This document shows, one piece after another, positions 11,052 through 23,260 of a stretch of DNA of 64,000 nt (within the stretch, counting starts at the first letter, position 1; each line of letters opens with the position of its first letter). This stretch comes from Mantis religiosa (taxonomy: Eukaryota; Arthropoda; Insecta; Mantodea; Mantidae): NCBI GenBank assembly GCA_030765055.1, contig CM060950.1:17866356-17930355 (forward strand). Reading direction: 5' to 3'. A program made the position numbers and the translations under genes. A model generated the notes under the pieces. The model had not been told where the DNA came from and ran no database searches. It worked only from the letters and a program-made list of their open reading frames with translations.

Positions 11052-12083
11052 TCCCACTTCCATCCATTAGAAATCGATTCATATCTATTTTTGGCCAGCC
11101 GGAGATTTGAGAATACTTTCAAGTGGAGTGAACCGCGTGATAGGAGTTGGTTTTGCTTTACTACTATGAACACCTCAGTTGTGATGTCAGTCTAATTATA
11201 AAATGAACTAGAGTACATCCGAGCCCGCAAAGATAAAAGTCAAGTGGGTTTAAATCTGGAGAGTGGCCGTCATGCTCGGCCGACCTCGAGGTTTAACACA
11301 AAACAACCCGGCGGTCAATCACGTATACATCACAAGTCACATTACATACAAAAGTTTGTAAATATCCCTGCACTGTTACACAGAATTGCCAATAAAGACA
11401 AGTAATTCCACACGTCATATAACAAACTTCTATTTACACAATACGAACAAGTGATATGTAAAACTTATACTGTGAAAACTCATTCTGTATACCAAAATAA
11501 GTGAAGCCTTCGCCAGGTCATGAACGGCAGATCCTGAGGTTACTGATCTGTTATTTTCAGCAAAAGCCAATAATGTTTTAGAGCACTCAAAGAACTGCCT
11601 AAATATACAGATTTTCCAATTCCAAGTTTCCCTTATTCGATAGAACAAATATAAGATCAAGATACCTTTACTTAAAATGTCTATAGAATTTTCTAGTAAG
11701 TAAAACGAATAAATTACTAAACATCTTCTAGGAGCATTAACAACCACCATCTTTGTGTACATGTACCCACAAATAACCTTAGGCATTTAATCTTGCCATG
11801 CAGTATAACATTCCAGACATAAAACCACCAATGAAGTAAACTGCAAAAAGGAAAACGCATTTATGATTTATACATGCCAAGTAATTCGCACCTACCGATT
11901 CAGTTTTACGGAACCCGCAAACTTATACTCCAACATGTAAACACCAGGCACCATGGTATCTATGGGACATTTACACTTAGCGAAATAATTGTTATGGCAG
12001 ATGTTATAATACAGATTTTAATGCATTTTTATACACAGCGAACGTTAATCAAACACATCCATAACTGAAAATGTGTACTTTTG
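11052..12083. other. Spacer, nothing recognised
   Basis: A 118-codon minus-strand frame (11430-11786) is hydrophobic and unlike any protein I know. Probably chance in AT-rich DNA. Confidence 0.5.
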
Positions 12084-12310
12084 TACGTCTCAAATATGAA
12101 GTCATATCGGACGAAGAATGAAATGGATGAAATTATGCTAAAATGAGACAGGGGCCCATAGAGCTTAAAGTTGCCCGACATTCATCTTACAGCATAAGGG
12201 AAAACCACGGAAAGGAACCTTATCCGGATAACTCATCCTGACTGAGATTCGAACGCGCGACCTCTTGAACGTGAGGCAATCACGCTATCATCTACGCTAC
12301 AGAGGTGGGC
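12084..12310 (-). repeat. SINE-A copy
   Basis: Near full length on the minus strand. The B-box is degraded (GATTCGAACGCGCG). The head ends at 12310 with the complement of GCCCACCTC. Confidence 0.92.
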
Positions 12311-12663
12311 TGTTAGCCTAGTGTGCCAGACATTTCGTTCATCGTCTGATATGACTGTTCGAATGACTTGGGTGAACTACTTATCTTTACTCTGTTGTGA
12401 TATTCATAAATAATCTTGATATGCAGTAATAATGTGTTTCAAATAGCCAATAGCTTTTTATCTTATTTCATATGACATTCTAAACAACATCAACAGATGC
12501 TACTGGTACGTCTCTGGCAGTAAGCATCATTTTAAATTGCGATGGTTTTCGCTGACGTTTTTCAACATTCTGGACATTTTTTGGGTATTTTTGGATATAT
12601 CCCCTAGATAAATGCTGCGTACTCATCTTTGGAACATAGACTGGCACGAATTTGTATCACAAC
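12311..12663. other. Spacer, nothing recognised
   Basis: No supported feature. Confidence 0.5.
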
Positions 12664-13217
12664 ATGACTGGACTGGACTGCACTCCACTAGGGAGGGGAT
12701 TCAGCAGGAGGTTCAAAGTTGGTCTACTGTACCTATGCCCCCAAGTGTGGCATGCCCGGGAGGGAGGATGAGGCGAGAGGAGAGACAGCGGTCGTCCCAA
12801 GGAGCCACGACAGTGCAGAGGGTCGGGTCCCTACACTTTACCAGTAGGAAACTCCCCAGCAGCCCAGTACAAACGGCATCCCACTCACCGTGGTCCGGAA
12901 ACGGCCCCATCACACCGGCGTTTAGAGACCGGAAACCGTCCTACCGGAGAAAGTTTTACCAAGAGCATATCATCCTACCATGCAGCGCCGAGATAGCCCG
13001 CCTCGGTAGCGTGATGGTAGCATGTCTGCCTCACATTCAAGAGGTCCCGAGTTCGAATCTCGGTCAGGGTGAGTTATCTGGATACGGTTTTTTCCGGGGT
13101 TTTCCCTTGTCCTGCAACACGAATGTCGGGTAACTCTAAGCTCTAAGGACCCTCGGCTCATTTGAGCGTCATTTCACCCATTCCATTCATCGTCCAATAT
13201 GACAACGTTGGAGGACG

Positions 13218-13251
<34 letters not shown>

Positions 13252-13456
13252 CGTCGAGACACCCGCCGACACTTTTACCGTGAACGGGGCCAGCAGATGA
13301 TGTGAAATAATAATGGAAATAAAATGGAGGGACAGGATATTCGGGGGATGTAATTAAGTACCCAGCATTCGTCTATCGACCCGGAAAAACCACGGGAATC
13401 GGACCGGGACCTCCCGAATGCGGGCCACAGATGGAACCGCCTGAGCCATCCCGCTG
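12664..13456 (-). repeat. SINE-C (long tRNA-headed repeat), interrupted by SINE-A
   Basis: Reading on the minus strand, the tRNA-like head is at 13456 (GGATGGCTCAGGCGG, then a degraded B-box). The body runs leftwards to GGGGCATAGG-like sequence and an (ATCCA)-type tail near 12664. The order of blocks matches 55385-55899 and 60928-61797. A SINE-A of opposite orientation sits inside at 12994-13251. Without it the repeat is about 540 bp. Confidence 0.82.
12994..13251 (+). repeat. SINE-A copy nested in SINE-C
   Basis: Full-length copy with a 28-base A tail. Flanked by CGCCGAGA (12986-12993) and CGTCGAGA (13252-13259), an 8-bp target duplication with one mismatch. The matching uninterrupted site is seen in the SINE-C at 60928-61797 (CGCCGAGACATCTGCC near 61564), which acts as a paralogous empty site. 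Confidence 0.95.
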
Positions 13457-14595
13457 GAGTGAAGGCAGTCGAAATTTATAAAACCACTTTGGGGCGTAAT
13501 ACCAGGTAAATTGGACAGGAAGGTATAAAATTACAGTTTCCCATTACAAAATGTAAACAATCAAACAACAATTTAGATTACAATCGGTAGGAGGTATGCG
13601 TAAACCGAAGGGGCAAACATCAACAAGTACAACAAAACATGGTATTCACACTTATTTACTTGGTAATATCAATTTAAAGGAATGCAATAAAAACAAAACA
13701 GCTGAACATGCAGTCCCAGGTTAAATGTTTAGTTTGGTTTGTGAGATGAGATCCCTTTGAAGGGATTTGTTTATGTGTAGGTACATATATAACGGTACAC
13801 TAAGCCCCAATAAGAGGATTTAATGATTAACCCATACGTTTCTAATATACACAGAGATGCGTTATCATTATGGGCCATTATTTACTGCTAAAAGCAGACT
13901 GAAGATCTCACAATACGAGACAGTGATGAAAGGGAACGCTGTCAACAAAGCAGGGGAAAGGGGAGGGGGAGCACAAAAGACTTCTTCCATCGCTTTGTGT
14001 TCGAGATTCAGAAGCTTACAAATGAAGAAAGACGAAGGTATTGTGGAAAAGATGTGACTTTTCGACGAAAGGTATGCAATAGCTATAGAAAACTGAAACT
14101 TATAAGCGTGGCTTGCATATATCTCATTTCAAATGATCCCATTAGCATTTGAAATAAGGTTAACGTTGTTTTACGTACGTACATCACACTGTGACTTACA
14201 GAAACCTTTAGCATCTTAATGAGTAATCTATTTCTTGAATTCAAGAATATATCAGTGGCTTGAGAGAAACAATGTCCTCGACATTACTGCTGTACGTTGC
14301 TGAATATTATGGCTACTGTTGCAGAACATTGCTATTTTAAATTGCAATATAGCAAACGTGAACAAAGTCCTCAGAGCCGTTGTTCCCAGGTTCCAATCAG
14401 TCTTAACATTTTGCCAGTAAGACACGTGGAAACGATTGGATCACTCCCTAGCGAGTAGATACAGAACGTCTCAAGCTAGGTGGACGATATTCAAGAACGT
14501 TTACTGAAAATAGTAAAATCAATTTGAGAACTTTTTGTATTTTTTTTTAAACTAGGGTACACATTTTAAAACCTCAGGGTCGTATACATAGCTAT
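13457..14595. other. Spacer, nothing recognised
   Basis: Only a short frame at 13857-14057 without recognisable similarity. Confidence 0.5.
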
Positions 14596-15589
14596 CACGT
14601 CATAAATCTATTTCCACACTTCAGAAATGGAACACTGTCGTTAAGAACCAATAGCAAACCTGATTTTCTCGAAGTGACAGTCGCATGTCTACTCCACGTG
14701 GAGTCTCAGTTGCCAAAGTTCCAACTTCCAGTTGATCTGTTTCATTACGTGCAGAAATTCGTTGTGTGTCACGATGTGGAGACCGTGGGAGGGAAATGCA
14801 GTGGTAAATGCAAATGAAGTAGTAGATTACTTTCAGTCAAGTGAAAATAAAGTGATGACAATAGTGTGAATAACTGGGCCGAGTTATATTACTGGAAAAG
14901 CCTCAAAAAACAGTTATAACGGGAACTGTTTCTAAGCAAATTCAAGCGCTTGCTTTAAACACATATAAATATGTGCTGACAAATAATCTTGGTAAGGGGT
15001 CATGCAATAAACCTGATAAATTCTGGGTATTCACAGAAATACGGTAAGAAATATTGTGACGAAAGGAATACCAAAGACGCCGATCAAGTGTGAAAACAAA
15101 AGGAAACCTTTCTCTAAAGTAGATAATTTCACATGCGATTTAATTCGCCGAGAAATGTACAGATTCTATGCAAAAAGGGAGAGCGCCCACCTTAGACGAA
15201 TTGATTGCATATTTGCAAGAAATCTGTGATTTTCCTTATCGGCACTGCACTTTGCGCGGTTTCCTAAAGGTGCTGGGTTTCAAATACCGCACTTTGAATA
15301 TGAATAACATAAGGGTTATTATGGTATCCAGTAGAATTGTAGCTTGACGACACACGCGCACACATACATTATATATAATTATGTTTTGGCAAAACTAAGG
15401 AAGTTTTGCAGTAATGGACATAAGATAATTTATTTAGACGATACCTCGTACGATACCCATGACGTATCGAGAAAGTTGGCAACCTTGCAGAAAGGTCTGG
15501 AAGAAGGAGGGTCTGTGTTGTAAAACGATTATAAGGGTTCGTCAAAGGCAGCGGTCGACGTGCACATGAGTTAACTAAACAGACTCTAC
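14596..15589 (+). mobile_element. Element F, copy 1: DDE transposon derivative keeping the transposase N-terminus
   Basis: Aligns by eye with the reverse complement of 23261-24201. It carries remnants of a transposase. An N-terminal part (NNWAELYY, VSKQIQAL, KFWVFTEI) lies at about 14865-15050. A second part near 15060-15345 reads RKPFSKVDNFTCDLIRREMY, FYAKRE, then after a one-base shift PTLDELIAYLQEICDFPY and LGFKYRTLN, ending at a TGA. This resembles the helix-turn-helix half of an insect IS630/Tc1-related DDE transposase. The catalytic DDE core is missing. An AC/AT-rich stretch of about 37 bp near 15348 is absent from copy 2. Confidence 0.7.
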
Positions 15590-15591
15590 TA

Positions 15592-15920
15592 CATGGCAAA
15601 GCGAGAAAGCGTATCGGGAAAACTTCGCAACACAGAGATGTTTACCTCAGCTTATCGCACATACAAGGGGAGTCCAGAGTATGTACACTCTGTTCAGATA
15701 TAATCATGTCTTCTGGACAGCAAGTTGCCATACATCGGCAGGCGCGAGAAAAGTATATCATATAGGCACACGCAGCTTCCAATCGCTCTATTTGTGTTTC
15801 GTAACTCACTGTACATCAACTTACTAATATTTCACTCTTCTAATCGACCAGATAAACCCAATAAGGGACGATCACAGCGCTGGTCACCTGAAGGGCGATA
15901 CACCTCAACGCTCTGTCGAG
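15592..15920 (+). mobile_element. Element E, copy 1: TIR element with a transposase first exon
   Basis: Bounded by TA at 15590-15591 and 15921-15922. The left end CATGGCAAAGCG and the complement of the right end (CTCGACAGAGCG) form a degenerate inverted repeat. Near 15708 the sequence reads MSSGQQVAIHRQARE, the start of the exon that is better kept at 59457-59890 and 30987-31408. The copy is shorter than its relatives by internal deletion. It directly follows element F. Confidence 0.65.
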
Positions 15921-15922
15921 TA

Positions 15923-17138
15923 ATACCTATATTCATAGACGATAAAGAGCCTCGGACCAAGTAAAACCGTGGACCAGCAAGCAGCAAATGTTATACGACG
16001 TAGAAAGGTTCTTCTGCGCATGCGCGAGTCCCACAGAGTGCTAAACAAACCACAATGTACCGACAGTTTATACACAGCTACTTCTTAATTGTGTTCTTAA
16101 TCATTCTTACGGTTGTTGTTGCTGTTTGAGGTTCAGTAACGAAGTTTGGTGTGCTCTGAATATACATAATATGAAGAAGCGTGGTCACAGTAAGAACAAT
16201 GTTTTGTCTAATCCAAAAAAAGAATGAACATTATAGAAAATACATCAGTGTCGAAAGGAGGCATGGAGGGAAATTTATGACGAGTCTGCTGATAATGCGG
16301 CTTACTGATGCAGGTCAGCAATGTTGTCTTGATATCGTCCTCTTGCATAATACCGAAGTGCTGTTAGGATTTGAGTATCAATTAAGATACTCAGGCCGCG
16401 GTTACTGTCCCTGACGTACAGGTTAGGACGAATCATTTCTATTAGCTTTCTGGCGTTCGCTTTACTAAACCTGTATCTGCTTTTGAAGTTTAGGTCGTCA
16501 TACTTCGCAATAATTTCTATTCTTGGTAGATAAGTTTTCTCCGTCGTCTTATTTCACCAATTCTACGCACCACGTCACTTCATCGTCGCCCATGTTGCAA
16601 AGATAGTCCGCCTCTAATCTACTCCTTGGAGGCGGACCAAAATTTCAGCCGGACCGACGTGTTTGATCCCCGGACTATCGCCAATCCCGGTTTATGAATA
16701 AGAAAGTCGATGATCCACCGTTAGTCCACCACAAGTAGCAAGCTGGTCCGGACCAAATCTGACTATGAATACGGCCCTCAGAGACCTCGGTTGGATAATA
16801 TTGTGTTCTGGCAAATACCAAACGTCATTTCTATTTATTGTGACAAACAATATTTTTGCACAGATACCATTTAGTTCACAGGAGAGTGGTTCTTTTTTAT
16901 TTTTTCATTATTCTATATTTCTTTTTCGCCTCTTTTTAACAGTAACTACCAGTTATTAAATAAGTAAAGATGTGGACCATGCCCATATAAAACGTTGAAG
17001 TTTCACTTAGGTTTGGATAACTGAACATTGCACTATTTGAAACTTGTGCCGCTTTAGTGGAACACTAGGGCGTACGACCTGTCAAACATGCAATGAACCC
17101 GGGAACCTAAATTATACTTCCTTGTAAAAATCTATGTT
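15923..17138. other. Spacer with a small inverted repeat
   Basis: No gene recognised. GTCCGCCTC (16606-16614) and GAGGCGGAC (16629-16637) form a 9-bp perfect stem within a GC-richer stretch of about 180 bp that may be the end of an unidentified repeat. Confidence 0.45.
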
Positions 17139-17364
17139 GACATGCACGTCGCATGCATGTCTGCCTCACGTTCAAGCGGTCCCGAGTTGGAATCTCGGTT
17201 AGAGTTAATCTGGATAAGGTGTTTTTTACAGCGTTTCCCTGATCCTGAAAATTCAATGCCAGGTCTCTATGTTCTATGAACCATGGCTCATTGGAGCATA
17301 ATTTCACAAATTTCACTCATGACTTGACGATATGACAACGTTGGAGGACATTAATTAAAAAAAT
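17139..17364 (+). repeat. SINE-A copy, diverged
   Basis: Head is degraded (CGCATGCATGTCTGCC). B-box variant GAGTTGGAATC. Body and 3' end GGAGGACATTAATT recognisable. Confidence 0.85.
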
Positions 17365-17965
17365 GGAAGAACATGTCACTTTCTGTGAATCTATTACAGT
17401 TATTCAAGTGTATATGTCCAACTGCATTTAAAATTGTTTTGTTATTTATCTATTTATTTCTAATGTGAATATTACAAGTTTCCCCAATTGCAATGTTCAT
17501 TTAAAAGTTACAACATAATTTCGGATACACAATTAAGTTGACAAAAACTTGGAACAATAGAACTAAAAAAGCACCACAAAATAATTTAGGAAACGAATCA
17601 CAACAGGAGAGAGAGAGAGAACGAGAGAGGAGGAGAAGAAGAATTGGCAGCATTAGTTAACAAGTACAATAAAACAGTTAATCTGCTGTTGGTGATAAAG
17701 AATCACAAGATAAAGGAAATCTGATATTAATACTAAATATAACAATGTTGAAAGGATGCAGTTTATTGTACAATGGTAGTATTCTAAGCATAGATGGAAA
17801 CTTATAGCCTGAAGAACAAAAAAATCGAAACGTATTAGGTGCAACATTTGTAGCATAAAAATACACTACTTGCCTAGTATTATTATCATTAATATTATTT
17901 TTTTAATTGTTCCATTTATACCCGGCTTTAACTGCAATGGTCATATCGGCGGGCGCTCTCCTTTG
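17365..17965. other. AT-rich spacer
   Basis: Contains a short GA-rich run near 17608-17640; otherwise nothing recognised. Confidence 0.5.
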
Positions 17966-18062
17966 GAACATATCGAAGGTGTCAATTCGTATTCGTTGGG
18001 CTGTATCATTAGATCATTAGATATGACTTAACGTTAGAGGACGTAAATTGCACCAAAAAAAA
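17966..18062 (+). repeat. Joined fragments of SINE-D and SINE-A
   Basis: 17966-18020 (GGTGTCAATTCGTATTCGTT) matches the distal part of SINE-D at 22413-22460. From 18021 the 3' end of SINE-A follows (TATGACTTAACGTTAGAGG, ACGTAAATT and poly-A). Confidence 0.7.
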
Positions 18063-18746
18063 TCTGCATAAGTTGATTTTTAATTACTACCACTATTTTC
18101 AGCAGCAAACCTTCTATAGGATGAATGATACTTAAATGGAATATAAAATGCTTTACACCACATGACAATAGGTTTTTGAGTTTAACATGAAAGAAGGAAG
18201 GGGAGGGAAGTAAGCAGGTTTTAGAGCAATATCTTCCCTTCCTCTTATTTTGCACTGTAAATTAAGACACTATTGTTTCTCCTCAAAATTATATTTTATG
18301 TGCTACATAATTGCAGATCCTTAGTGTATTACAATTTGTTTTACTTGTCCTAATGTATCTTGTAGTCAAATTTTAATCGCGTCCTCTTTCTGTGACAAGA
18401 CGCTTACTAATTTGAGTCTATCTTTAAGGTTTCCGCATGTATTTGCCATTTTCACCAATAATGACTACTATTTGGCCCTTCTTTCCAAGTTAAATCAATA
18501 CATGCATTTTGGGAATGCCCTTTTTCCATAACTTTGTGGGTTATTTTAATATCGTACTTGCTACATAAATTTGAATATATTATGAACTAAATTCTGGTTT
18601 AATTTCATCTTCTTTTACATCATCTTTAGAAGACAATACGAACTCCATTATAGCACTTTTAGCAGCAAACTTCACGCTACATGAAACAATACCCTGCATT
18701 TTCACCGATATCATATGCGACAAAATTGTAACGCAGTAGAATATAC
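18063..18746. other. AT-rich spacer, nothing recognised
   Basis: Short chance frames only. Confidence 0.5.
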
Positions 18747-19290
18747 TGTGACAAAACACAAGAAGTTCGGCTTTAATCACTTTGTGTCATTAAAATCGGT
18801 ATCCCAACGCTAACTTGCAAAATTCACGGAGTAAACACGTCAGTCTAATGTTCCTTTATGTCTCTCTGTCTCTGTTGCAGGCACCACATTCCTCTGGCGT
18901 AACCACAACACTTCCCTTTTACATTGTTCTGCTTGCCAACTTTAACATGACTCCGATATTAACTCTGCACTGCCTGCAGACTCATCACTACAGAGCTGAA
19001 ACGTACTGCAATCGTGCAGACTGCTTCACAACTCTAGACCGTACTGCAATCACGAGAAGCTTCTGGTAGTAGAATCTTCTTAAATTCCGAACTTCAAACT
19101 GTCTAGAATAATTTCTCTCCCTGTAACAATGCGGCTCGCTTTTTCGGCTTCGTGACATCAGCTTGTAGCTGGCCTTGAATATTGTGTCCTTTGTTTTATG
19201 CTTCTAGGGCCAGCAAATAACAAAAGTGGTAGAATAGTTTGATGCACGCCTACATTTCTCCATGGCAGACAGCCGCCGTCACCATGGCAA
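18747..19290 (-). repeat. Decayed solo LTR
   Basis: The left edge TGTGACAAAACACAAG matches the 3' edge of the LTR at 48754 (TGTGACAAAAACGCAAG). Further matches are GCTAACTT and, in the U3 part, the minus-strand TTCAAGG and GCTGATGTCACGAAGCCG blocks near 19150-19175. The minus strand has ATTAAA near the 3' end. It also has two GAAnnTTC palindromes (19056-19063 GAAGCTTC, 19072-19079 GAATCTTC) at the place where the other LTRs carry theirs. The right boundary is uncertain. Confidence 0.5.
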
Positions 19291-20697
19291 TGATCTAGAA
19301 TGAGGTGTTTAAGGCACTTATTGAAAATTAAAAACTGCCATGCACACAGATTTATCGCTTTCACCTTCCATCTTATCATTTTTTTCCCTTTGCAAAAAAT
19401 ATTTTTATGTCACATGAGGCCATTCTATATGCCTTTTTAGATTTGGGATAGCAATATCGCACTTGCTCCTACTTGGCTAAGAATGAACACTTCCCTGCAC
19501 TTTCTTTGAGTGGCAATACCGCCCTTAATACGTTCCTCTTTTTACTTTACTGTAACTTCCATGACATCACAGGAGCTTAGACTAGAGAACCAACTGATGA
19601 TGTTGTAACTCCTTGACTGTAAGTATTTTTAAACACTGGCTTTATAAAGCTCGTTTTTCGTCCCTTCTTGTGAATTTTATCATTTGTATATTTTTTACTA
19701 AAGACTGATCACGTCCAATTACCTCTGAGAAGAATCCTTTCTCATATAAAGGGAATCTACAGCAGGGAGCAAACAAATGTGTTGGCGTAGCTTATCTTTA
19801 GCAATCTCTTTCACAGCATTTTCACGGCTTTCATGTTTCTCTCTTTTATCTGGGGAAACTATTCCTGTTCCGGTATCGTCTCTTCAGAGCTGTCATCAAC
19901 ATCGCCCACATAACAGCATCTTCAACCGAGTGGAAAAACATGTTTTTTTTGAAAGCTGTATATATTTTCATCTCAATAGCTAATCGGCAATATGCAAAGG
20001 AGATAAATTTAGAAGATCCAGTTTATTTTCCTCTCAGCTTCTTTTGTGTTATTTGTAATGTAATCCCACTTCCCGGTAAGATGTGATACTCCACATTTGA
20101 ATACCTTGTCCCTGTCTTCAGAATTGATGTTATTTTTAACCCATATGTAGGTTATGACAAAACCTGGTTCCATCTGTCTTGCTTGTTATATTTTCCCAGA
20201 TACCCTAACATATTTTGATCTCTACTGCCTTTTGTGTATATTAATGTTGCCCTTTCAAGTCAGATTCATCCCCCCCCCCCCCCCCCAATTTCCTAGCAGG
20301 ACTGCTTTTCTTTGTAGACCTATAACTTTCCTTGTGAGCTTCTAGAAAGTCCTGAGGACAAGTCTGATTTTCTGTAATTTCCTCCTGAAGTAAAATAATT
20401 TAATAAATAAGTAAAAATATACCTCCCGAAATGTAAGAGCCCTTTCCGAGCTAGACTATAGCCCAGCCGCTGCGTTCGCCACCTCTACCCACCACAGATG
20501 TCAAGAGTAGGGTGCAGTATTGGAGGATGGGATGTGGTTATCATCCCCCCGATTCCTCCCGGTAGGTATCTGCGGTCTTTGTAATAAGAAATAAAACACA
20601 AAAATTAAATTAAACTCCATAGCTTTAGGACACATGAAGGGTAATGTGCAGCCATATACTGGTAAATAAACTTTCGCAATGCAGTATGTCATATCAG
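19291..20697. other. Spacer with a 17-base poly-C run
   Basis: C17 at 20270-20286. No gene or repeat family recognised. Confidence 0.5.
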
Positions 20698-20752
20698 CAA
20701 GAATGAATCATATCGTTCAATATGACTTACGTTGGAGGACGTTAATTTAATA
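20698..20752 (+). repeat. SINE-A 3' end fragment
   Basis: AATATGACTTACGTTGGAGG followed by ACGTTAATTT is the last part of SINE-A. The rest is absent. Confidence 0.75.
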
Positions 20753-21189
20753 AGAAAAAATAAGATTGATGGAATCCCTCAGGTGAAGGATACTATTTCT
20801 CTCAGATCAACTAGATCCTGAATTGTCCTTATGACCTCGGGTGTACCCTATTCTAGAAAATCTCATCTGATAATTTATAGACTTCAACGGCAATCAAATC
20901 AGGGTTTCCAGATTATTAGTCAGAAACCTTAATCACTACTTCATGAAGGAGGTAATAAATGAATGTGAAATTTAACAAACTATTAAATCCCCCCAGTTTA
21001 TAAAAGAATCCATATTTTATATACATACTGAAGTATTTTGGCTGAATATGTTCGCCGGGTTGTTCTGTCACAAGTAAGTTCAAACAAGAGTCTTGAAGAG
21101 AATGCGTATGTTCATATATAAACGTACTTTAACTGCGGTGTTCTCACTGCCTATTTAATTGGTGTTTTGTCTATGAAAAAAATGTTATA
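20753..21189. other. Spacer, nothing recognised
   Basis: No supported feature. Confidence 0.5.
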
Positions 21190-22411
21190 AGACGATTAGC
21201 TTCAGTTTTACGGACATTGCAAGTACAGTTCTTTTCGCCGATGACACTAGTGTCCTGGTGACCAGTGCGAATTTAAACGAGTGTATAATTAAAATGATTT
21301 ATATTTTGAACTGTATGTCATGCTGGTTTAAAGCGAACAAATTATCTGTGAATCTAGACAAAACAAAAGTGGTCAAATTTATAACCTGTCGTACGTCACA
21401 TACTCAAATAGAAATCGGGATTAATGATATATTAGAAGAAATTGACAGCATAAAATTTCTGGGCCTTCAAGTGGACAGATGTTTAGATTGGAAAGTTCAC
21501 ATAAATTATATCTTACCTAAACTCAGCTCTGCCTGTTATGCTATCCGAGAGCTGGTTAATGTGAGTTCTATTGACACACTTAAATTAGCATATTATGCAT
21601 ACTTTAACTCTATCATGGAATACGGAATATTATTTTGGGGCAACTCAGTACAAAGTAAATATATATTTCTTATGCAAAAGAAGGTTATAAGAATCATTAC
21701 TAACACCCACACCAGATGCTCCTGTAAAGATCTTTCTACGATATTGAAGATATTAACGCTTCCTTGCATGTATATATTCTCGATCCTAAAATTCTTTGTA
21801 TGCAATCGTGCCTTATTTACAACAAATAATGTAATTCAAAAAATAAACACTAGACAAAAGTATAATATCCATTATCACAGTGCTAAACTTTCTTACTTCC
21901 AGAAATGTGTGTATTATGAAACTGTCAAAATATATGGCGCACTTCCTAATGTTCTTAAAGAAAAAATTGATAATTTCGGTGCTTTTAAAAATGCTGTTAG
22001 AGAGTACCTTTGCTCAAAATCTTTTTATTCTGTACAAGATTATCTGAATGACAAATTATCCTGATAATGCTTCTGTAGCTCTGTAAGTAGTATCTAACTG
22101 TTCCAATGACAAATCATTACCAATATATCTTCGATGCATGTTGGTTTATTTTTAATGTAGGTATATGTATTTAAGAAATAACAAGAATGGTATCCATTGC
22201 AAAAAGGTTGAGACGTACTGTATCATATATAATTATCCCTGCTTTGTTTTCCATAATGCTGTTCATAATGACTGTATACTATAATATGTGTCTTATGTTA
22301 ACTTTTGTACATATATATGCTATTAAACTGTATACCTCTGGACATATTCCATGTTCACAGCCTTTTCTGGCTACAAGTGAACCTACTGAACACAAATCAA
22401 TCTAATCTAAT
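21190..22411 (+). mobile_element. 5'-truncated LINE with open reverse transcriptase C-terminal frame
   Basis: From about 21219 the frame reads through the catalytic FADD motif (VLFADDTSVLV, 21228-21260) and continues open to the stop at 22062-22064. Downstream blocks are WFKANKLSVNLDKTKVVKF, IKFLGLQVDRCLDWKVHI, YAIRELV, SIMEYGILFWGN and KKVIRIIT. At the end come FQKCVYYETVKIYGALP and SFYSVQDYLN. This is the thumb and C-terminal region of a jockey/CR1-type non-LTR retrotransposon reverse transcriptase common in insects. The 3' untranslated part ends in an AATCT-repeat tail at about 22393-22411. The endonuclease and most of the palm are missing, so it cannot move. The absence of stops over about 280 codons suggests a fairly recent insertion. 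Confidence 0.88.
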
Positions 22412-22412
22412 C

Positions 22413-22615
22413 TTTTGATGGTGTTAACTCGTATTCGTTCGGTTTTAACCATTAGATCACGCACACATTCGGTATCTCATGTATACTTCCAGACTGTGTG
22501 GAAGATAAGGAATTATCTTGGAGAAAAATCACCACGTCCACCTCCGGGAATCGAACCCGGGACTCCCAACACGGCAGGCAGGTGCTCTACCGACTGAGCT
22601 ATGGGACCAGCCATG
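22413..22615 (-). repeat. SINE-D (tRNA-headed), truncated 3'
   Basis: On the minus strand, 22615 to 22540 reads like a tRNA. It has D-arm GCTC/GAGC, A-box TAGCTCAGTCGGTAGAGC, T-arm CCGGG/CCCGG and B-box GGTTCGATTCC. The acceptor stem does not pair well and the anticodon stem is poor. A non-tRNA body follows to 22413, part of which recurs at 17966-18020. It abuts the tail of the preceding LINE. Confidence 0.75.
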
Positions 22616-23159
22616 TTCTACTTATTATGAATGTATAGGTATGATAAATAACAGTACCTTCTGCTCACAACCCCAATCAGATATGCTTTGCGAGTTTCCA
22701 TTTTCTGCTATAAAATTTGCATCCTTTAACGAATCATGTGATATTGTCACATGCGTGATTGTCGAGTGCTGAAATTTCTATTAATTTGAGAATAGTTTAT
22801 TCAGGACTCTCGAATCACGCATATGACAATGTCTTTCGTCATCTTTTCAACTTAGGCCTTTACCTTCATTTTTCACATATATGCATATTTTACGTTTTAA
22901 GAAGACTCATTTTCTCAAGTTAAGGTCCATGCTATTAAAAATGAGTTATACCTGAATTAAATAAGAGATAATAAATATAAAATTCCGCTTCAACGTTCCG
23001 CTTCCAAGTAAAAATGTTGTCACAGTCAGCAAAGTTCATTTTTTGAGCTGCCCTCAAATGCAGCAATCTAGAGTTGGAGTTGAATTTGAAGCGAAGCCTG
23101 AAGCTACAATTACGTCACTGTCTTAAGGCCAAGAGTCTAAATGGCCTGCAGTGCCAACT

Positions 23160-23160
<1 letters not shown>
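22616..23160. other. Spacer, nothing recognised
   Basis: No supported feature. Confidence 0.5.

Positions 23161-23202
<42 letters not shown>
23161..23202. repeat. (ATC)n microsatellite
   Basis: About 14 units. Confidence 0.98.
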
Positions 23203-23260
23203 ATACCAGTTGATATTCCCAGGAATCTTTTAAATTAAACGAAACAAAGAATATCACCTA

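Noticed and set aside
11430..11786. 118-codon minus-strand frame as a membrane protein gene
   Set aside because: Hydrophobicity follows from AT-rich codons; no start context, no homology, no supporting neighbours.
22540..22615. Functional tRNA gene on the minus strand
   Set aside because: T-arm and D-arm are good but the acceptor stem and anticodon stem mispair, and a SINE body follows that recurs elsewhere.
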